Of a stretch of DNA of 64,000 bases, positions 33,294-41,447 are shown in pieces (the first letter of the stretch is position 1; each line of letters opens with the position of its first letter). This stretch comes from Desulfatiglans anilini DSM 4660. GTDB taxonomy: Bacteria; Desulfobacterota; DSM-4660; Desulfatiglandales; Desulfatiglandaceae. The notes below the pieces were generated by a model, which searched no databases, was not told where the DNA came from, and saw nothing but the letters and a program-made list of their open reading frames with translations. The stretch spans positions 31,174 through 95,173 of the forward strand of contig NZ_AULM01000014.1 of assembly GCF_000422285.1 (NCBI RefSeq). The letters run 5' to 3'. The position numbers and the translations under genes were made by a program.

Positions 33294-33330
33294 AAAGCCC
33301 CGCTCTCAGGGAAACAGGGAGCGGGGCTTT
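33294..33330. terminator. Hairpin between PNPOx gene and octaheme cytochrome gene
   Basis: Perfect 12-bp arms AAAGCCCCGCTC and GAGCGGGGCTTT around a 13-nt loop, placed between convergent genes. The A/T ends of the stem give a short U run in either direction. Bidirectional termination is likely. Confidence 0.75.
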
Positions 33331-33413
33331 GAGCGGTTCAATCCGGTCTCGGACGATGGGCCGAACATCCTCCCACAGACACTTCCCTGTCGGCGGGAGG
33401 CCTCCGATGCACG

Positions 33414-34823
33414 CTAACGGCCTGTCGGGGCAGCCTCGGGCGGCACCTCCGTAGAGCCGGTCGCATTCGGGAAATCCTTCGCCACATAGGCCTTCTGGTT
33501 GTTTTCGATCAGGTGGCGCGCCTCTTCCATAAAGTTGTTGAAGCGGATCTTGCACTCGTAAAACCCGTGCCACCAGGCGTAGTCCGGGGCCATCATGGCG
33601 GCGCCGAAACGGGCCCTCCGGCCTTCGTGGTGCCAAAGTTCGTAAAAATCCACCTCGAGGCGTTCGTCGAAATAACGGCCCTTGTCCAGCAGCTGTTTTT
33701 CATACAGCTCGTCGAACACCTTCTTGGCAGGTTCGTAGTAGACCGTGTTGTATTCTTCGACGACGCGGTCGAACTTGGAGAAGTGTCCGTCGACCCAGCT
33801 CCGGGCGTGGCACTGCTTGCAGACATCCTTCATCTTGTCCCGTTCGATCTGGTAGTTGGTCGCCGCCGGGAACGCGGCAAAATCCTGTGGCCGGACGGTC
33901 AAGGGCGCCTGGGTCTCCCATGCCAGCCGCTCGGTCACGTCGTGTGAGGTCAGCACGGAGCCCGAGCCCGACATGTGGCAGGCTGCGCAGGTGGGGGCCC
34001 GGTAATCCACCCCGGCCGTCCAGGTGCCGGCGGCGGCGGTCCAGTTGTAAGTGTCGCCGAACGCGGTGTAGATGTCGCCGTGCTTCGATTCCATGAAGAT
34101 CTCGATCTGCGGGTGATCCGGGCCGAGGTGGCATTGCCCGCAGGCCTCGGGTTTGCGCGCCTCCATGACCGAGAAGCGGTGGCGCGTGTGGCAGCTCGTG
34201 CAGCTGCCGCGGCTCCCGTCCAGGTTGATCCGCCCGACGCCCACATTCGGCCAGGTGTCGGGGTCGAGATCCCCGTCCTTCACCTTGAGCACCGTCCCAT
34301 GGCAGGTGTAGCATCCGCTCAGCCGCTCGAATTCGCTGTTCATGCCCTTCATGAGCCAGGAGTCGATCTTCCAGATGATCTCGAGGGTGTTGGCATGCTT
34401 GCTGATGTTGTACTGTCTGGCTTCATCCGGGTGGCAGCGTGAGCAGTCCTTGGGCGTCACGGCTGCGGCGACAGGGACCTTGTACTCAGGCGACCCGTAA
34501 GGCAGTTCGGAGCGCTGGTACTGCTTTTCGTGCTCCCGGCTCACATCGGGATCGAAGGACTCGGCCTGGTGGCAATCTAGGCAGGTGATGTTGGCGGCTG
34601 CGTGCCGGCTAGCCGCCCAATCGGCAAAGATGCCGGGATGCTCCCGCTTGTGGCATTCGATGCAGGCAACGGCCTCCTTCGACATGCTCCGCTCGATCCT
34701 GAACGCCTTGACCTTGGGAACGTTTACGGCCTCCTCCTGGGTGATCCCCGCGCGCGGCACCGCCACCAGGAGCAGCACCGCGGCGCCGAAGAGCGTCGCA
34801 ACCAACCGGAATCGCTTCATCAT
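33414..34823 (-). CDS. Octaheme c-type cytochrome, hydroxylamine oxidoreductase (HAO) family
   Basis: 469 residues. ATG 34823 follows GGAGGG; the upstream open frame lacks a signal. A signal peptide (MMKRFRLVATLFGAAVLLLV) exports it. Eight CxxCH heme motifs start at about residues 54, 81, 127, 171, 208, 228, 279 and 335, the count and spacing of HAO-type octaheme proteins, and PDHPQIEIFMESKHGDI is a characteristic block. Reductive members (epsilon-HAO type) reduce nitrite or hydroxylamine with a NapC/NrfH-type donor, and such a gene is just upstream, so a reductive periplasmic role is likelier than ammonia oxidation. Whether the crosslinking Tyr of oxidising HAO exists needs alignment. Confidence 0.9.
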   Translation of the reverse strand: MMKRFRLVATLFGAAVLLLVAVPRAGITQEEAVNVPKVKAFRIERSMSKEAVACIECHKREHPGIFADWAASRHAAANITCLDCHQAESFDPDVSREHEKQYQRSELPYGSPEYKVPVAAAVTPKDCSRCHPDEARQYNISKHANTLEIIWKIDSWLMKGMNSEFERLSGCYTCHGTVLKVKDGDLDPDTWPNVGVGRINLDGSRGSCTSCHTRHRFSVMEARKPEACGQCHLGPDHPQIEIFMESKHGDIYTAFGDTYNWTAAAGTWTAGVDYRAPTCAACHMSGSGSVLTSHDVTERLAWETQAPLTVRPQDFAAFPAATNYQIERDKMKDVCKQCHARSWVDGHFSKFDRVVEEYNTVYYEPAKKVFDELYEKQLLDKGRYFDERLEVDFYELWHHEGRRARFGAAMMAPDYAWWHGFYECKIRFNNFMEEARHLIENNQKAYVAKDFPNATGSTEVPPEAAPTGR

Positions 34824-34920
34824 CGAACCCTCCCTTCTCCTGCGTGAATGGGGCGGCCGCCCCGGGTCTTCGGACGCAAAACCCGCGCTTCCGCACGAAC
34901 CCTCGATGAACAGGTGGCCA

Positions 34921-35481
34921 TCACAGGCCTCTGTATCCCTCTTCGAACTGCTTATACGCATAGACCGGGCGCGGATTGTGCACCAGGTCGCGGTGGCAAT
35001 CCACGCATCGCTTTTCATACCCCGGCCGCGCAAAGATCACCGAGCGATGGGCCAGCATGGCCCCGCGCTTCTCAGGAAGATACAGGATGTTACGGTGGCA
35101 TTTGAGGCATTGGTCGTTCTTGAAGGACGCGTAGGCCTTTTCGCGGTTGAGGGCGTGGTCGTACTCGTCCTGGATGAAATGGACAACGATGTCCTTGATA
35201 CCGTGCGCTGTCTTGGCATAGAAGAATTCGAAGGTCTGGTGGGGTGCCGGCAAGTGGCAATCCATGCAGTCGGCCACGAACCCCTGACCGTTGTTGACAT
35301 GGCTGGAGGTCTTCCAGGTGTTGTAGGCGAAGCGGATCTCGTGGCACGTGGCGCAGAACTGCGGTGTCGAGGTGCGGACCATGGTAAAATAGGTGATGCT
35401 GAACAGCGGAAAGGCTACAAGGATACCCACGGTGATGTAGATGGCCGGTTTGAGGATCTTCTTCCAGAAAGGTGTCCTCAT
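34921..35481 (-). CDS. NapC/NrfH-family tetraheme quinol dehydrogenase
   Basis: 186 residues. An N-terminal membrane anchor (KPAIYITVGILVAFPLFSIT) is followed by four CxxCH motifs (CATCH, CMDCH, CLKCH, CVDCH). This family takes electrons from menaquinol and passes them to a periplasmic multiheme reductase. The octaheme HAO-like gene starts about 97 bp downstream on the same strand, so the two form a quinol-to-HAO reductase module. It is the first gene of the unit; its upstream region contains A and B repeats but no recognised promoter. Confidence 0.92.
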   Translation of the reverse strand: MRTPFWKKILKPAIYITVGILVAFPLFSITYFTMVRTSTPQFCATCHEIRFAYNTWKTSSHVNNGQGFVADCMDCHLPAPHQTFEFFYAKTAHGIKDIVVHFIQDEYDHALNREKAYASFKNDQCLKCHRNILYLPEKRGAMLAHRSVIFARPGYEKRCVDCHRDLVHNPRPVYAYKQFEEGYRGL

Positions 35482-35606
35482 TTCATTCCCCTTTCACCCG
35501 GTGGGCGAGCCGAAAATAGGTCTTCTCATGGAAGGCGGGGCGACCAGCGGTCGTGCTCTACTATCGAATATCGGTCCCGCTCTGTCAACCGATATTTCGA
35601 TGCTTA

Positions 35607-35709
35607 CCGGAAATGGTCCTTTTGGCCCATCTCAGCGTCAATCCGGACGTTTGCCTGTGCGGCGGGCTGCAGGCCGCCTCCGCGCCAACGCTCGATTTCC
35701 TCGATATCG
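35607..35709 (+). repeat. Dispersed repeat family A, copy 2
   Basis: Order of blocks: CCGGAAATGGTCCTTTTGGC, GCGGGCTGCAGGCCGCC, AACGCTCGATTTCCT. Followed 20 bp later by a family B copy, the same order as at 56.3-56.6 kb. Confidence 0.75.
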
Positions 35710-35728
35710 GCCCAAAATCCTCATCACT

Positions 35729-35769
35729 GGATGGAAACGGGGTTCCAGCGGGAAATCATTTCCAGATGG
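35729..35769 (+). repeat. Dispersed repeat family B, copy 2
   Basis: GGATGGAAACGGGGTTCC, then AGCGGGAAATCATTTCCAG, closely matching the other B copies. Confidence 0.7.
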
Positions 35770-35882
35770 ACACCCGTTACAGAAACGGCTCACAGTGGGC
35801 AGAGGGATCATTTCTCCGGCGGGAGCAACTCATGCGATGCGGAAGAATCATTTCGGGTCGGGAAAACCGTTCATCCTGACTG

Positions 35883-35912
35883 AAAAACCGGAAGGGGACT
35901 CCTGCGGTCCCC
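35883..35912 (-). terminator. Probable intrinsic terminator downstream of small sulfite reductase gene
   Basis: On the minus strand GGGGAC pairs with GTCCCC across a 7-nt loop and TTCCGGTTTTT follows. It lies about 185 bp after the stop codon. Confidence 0.5.
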
Positions 35913-36095
35913 TCGAGAAGCGGTCTTTCGCTCTATGCCGGGAACAACAGGTGAAAACACCCGTCGATCCCCAACAGGACCCTTGACGTTTTTCACCCGT
36001 GTCCCTTGAAGTTCGGGGCCCACTGCTCTTAGAAGCCACGGCTTCCCGAGCACCCGATGATCCCTGAAGCATGAGGATGCCCGTACAGAGGATCG

Positions 36096-36755
36096 CTACC
36101 CCATCACAGCGCTGCGAAAGGCATCGAACCCGATCCGGTCGATCATCTTGCCGACGCGCTCGCCTTTGTTGGCGTTTTCCTTGTAGTAGGTCAAGACCTT
36201 GTCGATGCGCTTCAGGGCGTCTTCCGTGCTGAGGCCCTCCTCGAGGACATCGGCCAGACGGGGTTTACCGGTCCCGCAGCCCCCCACCATCAGCGTCCAG
36301 CCGCTCTTCTTTCCGACAAGGCTGACATCCTTGATGCAGTTCTCGGCGCATTGGTTATTGCAGCCGCTCACGCCCATCTTCGTTTTGCTCGGGAATTCCA
36401 TGCCATGGTAGATTTCGTCGAGCTTCATGCCGACGCCCAGGCTGTCCTGCTGGGCCAGCTTGCAGAAGGCCGTCCCGGGGCAGACCTTGACGCTCCGCAC
36501 ACAAAGGCCTACCGCAGCGCCGGGCGCCATCCCGAGTTCGGCCCAGACCTGGTCGATGTCCTCTTCCTTGATCCCCACCATGGCGATGCGGGCCGCGCTG
36601 GTGACCTTGAGGGCCGCGCAGTTGAATTTCTCGGCCGCATCGGCAATCTTGCGCAACGTCTCGGGCGACACGACCCCGCAGGGCAGGTGGGGTGCGATCG
36701 CATAGGTTTCCTTGTCCCTTTGAAGAATAGCTCCTTTTTCACCGTCTTTCAGCAT
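36096..36755 (-). CDS. Small single-domain sulfite/nitrite reductase (assimilatory-type Asr)
   Basis: 219 residues from ATG 36755 (GGAGG 6 bp upstream), almost the size of the 218-residue low-molecular-weight sulfite reductase of Desulfovibrio vulgaris. One ferredoxin-like half-domain (HLPCGVVSPETLRKIADAAE) precedes the siroheme/4Fe-4S cysteine motifs CPGTAFC and GVSGCNNQCAENC. It lacks DsrA/DsrB features and the second repeat of CysI/NirA enzymes. It may reduce sulfite or nitrite in the cytosol. The gene stands alone; repeats and a probable terminator separate it from the cytochrome operon. Confidence 0.88.
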   Translation of the reverse strand: MLKDGEKGAILQRDKETYAIAPHLPCGVVSPETLRKIADAAEKFNCAALKVTSAARIAMVGIKEEDIDQVWAELGMAPGAAVGLCVRSVKVCPGTAFCKLAQQDSLGVGMKLDEIYHGMEFPSKTKMGVSGCNNQCAENCIKDVSLVGKKSGWTLMVGGCGTGKPRLADVLEEGLSTEDALKRIDKVLTYYKENANKGERVGKMIDRIGFDAFRSAVMG

Positions 36756-36825
36756 GTTGTCCTCCTTGTCAGTGGCATTGAAACGCATCGAAAAGCGATG
36801 TCCTCTTCCTTGCAAGCCGGCCGGC

Positions 36826-37362
36826 TCAGTCGAACATCCCTGCACGCAGCTCCTTTTTGGGCAGTTGGGACCGCAAGAGTCCGTCCTTCAAAAACCCCAG
36901 CCCCAGGATGCCGCCTTCCGCATACTCGAGGATCAGGTAACCCTGGCCGGCCGCCGAGTCCACCGGGATCCGCTCACCCGCAGTCAGTCCAGCAAGCATC
37001 TCACGGTCCACCACCACCCTCGCCCGGACGGCCAGGTGGCCGAAGAGCTGGACGAACCGGGTCGTCGGTTTGACAAACGCGCCCACCTGCTGAAAGGCCT
37101 TCAACCCGGCCTGCTCGATCTTCAGACGCGCCGCCGCTGTCAGGGCACCCGATTTCCTCAGCAGAAACCAGCTCCTGCGGCTCCCCAGCAAAAGGAACTC
37201 ATCGAACCTCGCCGCCGGGATGCCGAACCGTTCATCCAAGTATCCCAGCAGCGATCGGCGGACATCAGGGTCTGCCGATAAGGGCCATGAAGAATCCCAC
37301 GGAGTCGACCCGATGCGGATAGAATCGGGCGGCCATAGCCAATTGCCGGTCGTATCGTTCAT
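36826..37362 (-). CDS. C-terminal domain of RsmF/NOP2-type RNA methyltransferase in a shifted frame
   Basis: The open frame gives 178 residues, but its first 32 residues overlap the end of the methyltransferase gene and look unlike a domain. From DVRRSLLGYLDERFGIPAAR onward it resembles the RNA-binding C-terminal region that follows the catalytic domain in RsmF-like proteins (SRRSWFLLRKSG, RFVQLFGHLAVRARVVVDRE, AEGGILGLGFLKDGLLRS). No Shine-Dalgarno or good start codon lies near residue 33. It is in the +1 frame relative to the upstream gene, joined at CCC-TGA. It may be expressed by frameshift, separately, or result from a mutation. Confidence 0.6.
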   Translation of the reverse strand: MNDTTGNWLWPPDSIRIGSTPWDSSWPLSADPDVRRSLLGYLDERFGIPAARFDEFLLLGSRRSWFLLRKSGALTAAARLKIEQAGLKAFQQVGAFVKPTTRFVQLFGHLAVRARVVVDREMLAGLTAGERIPVDSAAGQGYLILEYAEGGILGLGFLKDGLLRSQLPKKELRAGMFD

Positions 37363-38194
37363 CTTCCCACTCTTGTATACCAGGTTCCGCGGCGATACCC
37401 GACTGGATCGGGATCAGGCGGGCCTCACGGTTCTCCAGAAGATACTGGACCACCGCCTCGTTTTCAAGGGGATTGTAGGTGCAGGTGGCGTACAGCAGGC
37501 GCCCGCCTTCATCCAGAAGGTCATAGGCCCGCAGGATGATCTTGCGCTGAAGGTCCGTCATCCAGGTCTTGCCGGTCGAACCGCGGGCGTGCGAACCGGC
37601 CTTGACGCGCCTGAAACGCCCCTCGCCCGAGCAGGGAACATCCGCCAGAACCCGGTCGAAACGCTGCCGCAGCGGGAATTCCTGGGCCTGATACCCCGTC
37701 ACCACCGTATTGGCCACCCCCAGGCGGGCCAGGGTGTGGCCCAGCGGGACCTGGCGGCTTGCGTACAATTCATTGGCGACGACGAGCCCGCGGTTTCCCA
37801 TCAACTGTGCCAAATGGGCGGTCTTTCCCCCCGGGGCAGCGCACAGATCGAGTACACACTGCCCCGCCGCCGGCTGCAGGACCAGGGCAGCGAGACAGGA
37901 GGTCAACGCCTGAGGATGGATTTGCCCCATATAGTAGGCCAGGAGATTTCCAGGGGCATCGAGGCCCTGCGCCTCATACAAGCCGTGGGCGTCATCGATG
38001 GAAGGCAGCAGGCTGATGCCTGTACGTTCGAGGGCGGTGCGCACCGCGCCGGGCGAGGCCTTCAATTGGTTCACCCGGAGGTGCACGGGAAGCGGATCGC
38101 GGAGCTTCTCTTCGAAGAGCGGGTAATCAGGAACGATAACCTGGTAACGCGGAAACACGAAGGGCATAGGGAGGCGTCCTTTACGATCTATCAT
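37265..38194 (-). CDS. RsmB/RsmF (NOP2/Sun) family 5-methylcytosine RNA methyltransferase, catalytic part
   Basis: SAM-dependent rRNA or tRNA methyltransferase, up to 309 residues; ATG 38167 (MPFVFPRYQV) is an alternative start with AAAGGA upstream. Family motifs are PVHLRVNQLK, the SAM loop DLCAAPGGKTAHLAQLM, VLADVPCSGEGRFRR with the helper Cys, and ATCTYNPLENEAVV with the catalytic Cys. It terminates at TGA directly after GFFMALIGRP, the usual end of the catalytic domain, and the next frame continues with the C-terminal domain. Together they would total about 455 residues, normal for RsmF. Confidence 0.9.
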   Translation of the reverse strand: MIDRKGRLPMPFVFPRYQVIVPDYPLFEEKLRDPLPVHLRVNQLKASPGAVRTALERTGISLLPSIDDAHGLYEAQGLDAPGNLLAYYMGQIHPQALTSCLAALVLQPAAGQCVLDLCAAPGGKTAHLAQLMGNRGLVVANELYASRQVPLGHTLARLGVANTVVTGYQAQEFPLRQRFDRVLADVPCSGEGRFRRVKAGSHARGSTGKTWMTDLQRKIILRAYDLLDEGGRLLYATCTYNPLENEAVVQYLLENREARLIPIQSGIAAEPGIQEWEDERYDRQLAMAARFYPHRVDSVGFFMALIGRP

Positions 38195-38606
38195 GGCGGC
38201 CGTTTCTTACCATTCCAGCGCCCGAGATTTCAATATAAATCCCAACCTACTCATTTTATAAAAAATCTGCTCCGATGCCCAGGCGGGACGTGCGGCGGGC
38301 TCGATCCCGGTCGAATCCGGCGGCAACGTCTGCGCCGCCGGCCGGGCGATGCAAACCCGGGGCAATTGACTTGTCGTTGCAACGGCCCCCGGGTTCTGTT
38401 ATGGTGTCTGCGCCATCCGACAGGGCGCACATCATTGGGGGAACCCGCCGCGATCAACGAGCCCGCCTTCAAGCGCCATCCGCCCTGAAACGGCGGGCGG
38501 GAGGGGGCGCAAGAACGCGACGGCGCTTTTCCGGATAAAAACGGCCCCGCTCGGATGAACATCTCATCCTGCAATCCATGATTGCAATACAAGGAGGACT
38601 GGCCGC
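38195..38606. other. Intergenic region upstream of cyclophilin gene
   Basis: 412 bp between divergent genes. Holds the short inverted repeat listed next. A weak -35/-10-like pair (TTGCAA, 17 bp, TATGGT) occurs near 38380-38405. Otherwise nothing recognised. Confidence 0.4.
38570..38586. promoter_or_regulatory. TGCAATC-CAT-GATTGCA inverted repeat before the ppiase ribosome site
   Basis: Perfect 7-bp arms with a 3-bp spacer, ending a few bases before the AAGGAGG of the cyclophilin gene. Could be an operator or a small leader hairpin. Confidence 0.35.
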
Positions 38607-39104
38607 ATGGTCGTATTGAAAACGTCTCTCGGAGACATTCAGATCGAACTCTTTCCCGAACAGGCGCCCATCAGCGTGCAGAACTTTCTCACCTACGTCA
38701 AGACGGGTTTTTACAACGGGACCATCTTTCACCGCGTCATACCCGGGTTCATGATCCAGGGCGGAGGCATGACCCCCAAGATGCAGGAGAAGCCCGCCCG
38801 GCCGCCCATCAAGAACGAGGCCGACAACGGCCTGAAGAACACCCGCGGGACCCTCGCCATGGCGAGGACGCAGATCAAGGACAGCGCCACGGCCCAGTTC
38901 TTCATCAACCTGGTCGACAACGATTTCCTGGATCACGGCGAGCGGGATTTCGGGTACGCGGTCTTCGGCAAGGTCGTGGAGGGAATGGACGTGGTGGACA
39001 AGATCGCAGCCGTACCCACCGGATCGAGCGGAATGCACCAGGACGTCCCGCTGAAGCCCGTCCTGATCGAGTCGGCCAGGGAGATGGCCGCGCCCAAGGC
39101 ATAG
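38607..39104 (+). CDS. ppiB: Cyclophilin-type peptidyl-prolyl cis-trans isomerase
   Basis: 165 residues, no signal peptide, so cytosolic PpiB-like. ATG 38607 follows AAGGAGG. Catalytic and binding motifs are intact: [20 protein letters not shown] with the catalytic Arg after [10 protein letters not shown], and [20 protein letters not shown] followed by [10 protein letters not shown]. Catalyses proline isomerisation during protein folding. Stand-alone gene; a long hairpin follows the stop codon. Confidence 0.96.
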   Translation: MVVLKTSLGDIQIELFPEQAPISVQNFLTYVKTGFYNGTIFHRVIPGFMIQGGGMTPKMQEKPARPPIKNEADNGLKNTRGTLAMARTQIKDSATAQFFINLVDNDFLDHGERDFGYAVFGKVVEGMDVVDKIAAVPTGSSGMHQDVPLKPVLIESAREMAAPKA

Positions 39105-39118
39105 AACGACATATGCCG

Positions 39119-39165
39119 GGGAGGCAGCCGCACCCGTGCAGGGTCGACCGCACAGGCTGCCTCCC
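39119..39165. terminator. Hairpin between convergent cyclophilin and REC-protein genes
   Basis: Perfect 11-bp arms GGGAGGCAGCC and GGCTGCCTCCC around a 25-nt loop. It has no T tract, so termination is uncertain. Confidence 0.45.
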
Positions 39166-39241
39166 GCCAGGAGAGGGGCCGCAAGGAGGCCCTAGCCGAC
39201 CGCAGGGCACGCCGCCATGCAGGCCGTCGCCTGTGTCGCGG

Positions 39242-39772
39242 CTATTTTTTCAGGATCACCGGTTTCAGCTCGTAGCGGCCCGATCGGACCTGTTCCCACA
39301 AGTCTTTTTGGTCCTTCTGCCAGAGGGGTCCGAAGGAGGCGTTGAAGATCCCCTCCAGGCGGTCGAAAACCCGGCGCCACATCGGCTGATAGCCCAGAGT
39401 CAGGACATCCTCCAGGAAGTGGGTTATTTCAGCCAGGTTTTCCTTTGGAATATACGCCCTGGCCCCCAACTCGATGGATTGTCTGAGGCTCTCCGGATTG
39501 AGGGCGTGCGCCGTGAGCATCACTACCGGGAAACGCAGCTGCACGGCCGCATTCAGCAGGTCGAAACCCCGGACGCCCATGATGTCGAGGATGACGATGT
39601 CATAGGTCCATGAACGGATGAGGTTATAGCCGGTCCGAAAGTCCCTGGCCGTGTCCAACACGAGACCCTCGTAGTCTTCCAGTTCTTCCTCGAGGGCCTC
39701 GAGCACATCGGGTTCATCATCTACGGCAAGGATTCGTTTGTCGTCGAGAACGCGCTTTTTTCGATTCACCAT
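39242..39772 (-). CDS. Response-regulator receiver protein without classical output domain
   Basis: 176 residues. Receiver domain residues about 12-130: acidic pocket ILAVDDEPDVLEALEEEL, phosphoacceptor Asp in DIVILDIMGVRG, Thr in VVMLTAHAL, and Lys in AYIPKENLAEI. The final 45 residues (PMWRRVFDRLEGIFNASFG) are helical and match no DNA-binding domain. It is the last gene of the liv/acyl-CoA ligase operon, 24 bp after the ligase, so it may regulate transport or ligase activity by protein contact. No histidine kinase is adjacent. Confidence 0.88.
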   Translation of the reverse strand: MVNRKKRVLDDKRILAVDDEPDVLEALEEELEDYEGLVLDTARDFRTGYNLIRSWTYDIVILDIMGVRGFDLLNAAVQLRFPVVMLTAHALNPESLRQSIELGARAYIPKENLAEITHFLEDVLTLGYQPMWRRVFDRLEGIFNASFGPLWQKDQKDLWEQVRSGRYELKPVILKK

Positions 39773-39796
39773 TCAACCCGCGCAAACAGGGCCCCG

Positions 39797-41443
39797 TCAT
39801 CCGACGTCCGCCCTGCGCTGTCCTTCGCTCCGAACCTCCCGCCGCAAGAGTTTTCCCACCTTGGACTTGGGCAGCATGTCCCGGAACTCGATATATTGCG
39901 GGACCTTGTAATCCACCAGTTTTTCCCGGCAGAACTTGATCAGATCATATCCGGTGATGCCTTTGACGTCCTCCTTGAGGACCACGAAGGCCTTGATCCG
40001 CTCGCCCACCTTCTTGTCGGGGACGCCGACGACGCAGGAGCCGATCACCGCAGGATGTTCCTGCAAAACGGCCTCGATCTCGGAGGCCGAGACGCGGTAG
40101 CCCTTGTGCTTGATGGTGTCCACGGTGCGGTCCACGAAATAGAGGTTGCCCTCCTCGTCCATCTTCATGATGTCGCCCGTTCGATACCACAGCCGCCCTT
40201 CCCGCTCGATGAAGGACTCGGCGGTCTCTTCGGGCTTGTTCAGGTAGGCCCTGACCATGTGCTCCGAATGGACGAGGAGTTCGCCGGGCTCCCCCGTCTG
40301 CACCTCTTCGAGCGTAGCGGGATCGACCAGGCGTACGCTTTTGCTGGGGACGACGCGACCGACGCTCCCCGGCGGATTCTCCACGTCGGTCGGGCACATC
40401 GTGATTCCGCCGCAGGTCTCCGTGGATCCGTACCCTTGATAGATCGGTTTGCCGAACCGCTCGCGCCAGCGCTTCGCAACCTCGAGCGGAAGCACGTCGC
40501 CCGCGCTGTACCAGTAATCCACCGAACCGAGATCGTACTGGTCGAGACGGTTGTGCTCCAGGATCATTCGGTAGAGGGCCGGAACGCCGATCATCGTCCG
40601 GGCCTTGAAACGCTGGATCGCATCGAACGTGGCATCCAGATTGACCTTCGGCTGAAGCATCAGGCATCCGCCGACCAGCAGGGTCGCGAGGCTGCAGGTC
40701 TGTCCCAGGATGTGAAAGAGGGGCGCATTGCCCAGGATGACGTTTTCCTCGGGAGGGAAGAGCGGCTCGCTGACCTTGATCTGCTCCATGGCGGACGTGA
40801 GGAAAAGCTCATGCGACATCGGCACGCCCTTGGGGTGTTTGGTCGTACCCCCCGTGTAAAGGATCTCGGCCGTGTCCGCTCCGGAGCGCGCCGGGGCAGC
40901 CTCTCCGCCGACCTTCCCTGGACGGCCGGAGAGCATGCGTCTGAAACCATACACATGCGGTCCCTGCGCCGTCTTTCCCTTCGGAACGACGTCGAACAGA
41001 TACCCGAACGATCGTTTCCACCAGGGCAGGAGATCCGCCATCTTGGCGACGATGATGCGCTGGATGCCTGTCTCGGGCATGATGCGGGTGACGTAGCCGA
41101 AGTTCGTGTCGGCGCAGACGACCGTTCCGGTTCCGCTGTCGTTGGCGATGTAGCGCAGGTCGTAAGGGGTGTAGATCGGCGTGATCGGTACCGCCGCCGC
41201 GCCGGCGCGCTGGATGCCGAGCCAGGCCACCACCCATTGGATGGAATTGGGCAGGTAGATCATGACGCGGTCCCCCGGCGCCAGGCCGAGACCCTGCAAA
41301 GCACCTGCGAACCGCTCGGCCATGTCTCTCACCCGGGCGTAGCTGTAGCGCGTCCCCAGGTAAATGACGGCGGCGTTCCGCCCCCGCTTCTCGGCCATGG
41401 CGGCGAACGTCCCGAAGATGTTGCGCCCGTTTGTCTTTCCCAT
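39797..41443 (-). CDS. AMP-forming acyl-CoA ligase (medium/long-chain or aromatic acid)
   Basis: 548 residues. Class I adenylate-forming enzyme: ILYTGGTTKHPKGVPMSH (P-loop), GYGSTETCGG, WYRTGDIMKMDEEGNLYFVD, and PKSKVGKLLRREVR with the catalytic Lys. It activates a carboxylic acid through an acyl-AMP. It starts 4 bp after livF in an operon with a branched-chain amino acid-type ABC importer, an arrangement seen for uptake and CoA activation of aromatic or fatty acids in anaerobes, so the transporter may import its substrate. Chain length cannot be assigned from motifs. Confidence 0.9.
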   Translation of the reverse strand: MGKTNGRNIFGTFAAMAEKRGRNAAVIYLGTRYSYARVRDMAERFAGALQGLGLAPGDRVMIYLPNSIQWVVAWLGIQRAGAAAVPITPIYTPYDLRYIANDSGTGTVVCADTNFGYVTRIMPETGIQRIIVAKMADLLPWWKRSFGYLFDVVPKGKTAQGPHVYGFRRMLSGRPGKVGGEAAPARSGADTAEILYTGGTTKHPKGVPMSHELFLTSAMEQIKVSEPLFPPEENVILGNAPLFHILGQTCSLATLLVGGCLMLQPKVNLDATFDAIQRFKARTMIGVPALYRMILEHNRLDQYDLGSVDYWYSAGDVLPLEVAKRWRERFGKPIYQGYGSTETCGGITMCPTDVENPPGSVGRVVPSKSVRLVDPATLEEVQTGEPGELLVHSEHMVRAYLNKPEETAESFIEREGRLWYRTGDIMKMDEEGNLYFVDRTVDTIKHKGYRVSASEIEAVLQEHPAVIGSCVVGVPDKKVGERIKAFVVLKEDVKGITGYDLIKFCREKLVDYKVPQYIEFRDMLPKSKVGKLLRREVRSEGQRRADVG

Positions 41444-41447
41444 AAGA

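Noticed and set aside
33776..33800. TGGCAC followed by TTGC, sigma-54-like
   Set aside because: The spacer is 3 bp instead of 5 and it lies inside the cytochrome gene around a heme motif.
35607..36095. Regularly spaced short repeats suggesting a CRISPR array
   Set aside because: The repeats are one A and one B copy plus a hairpin, not uniform repeats with spacers.
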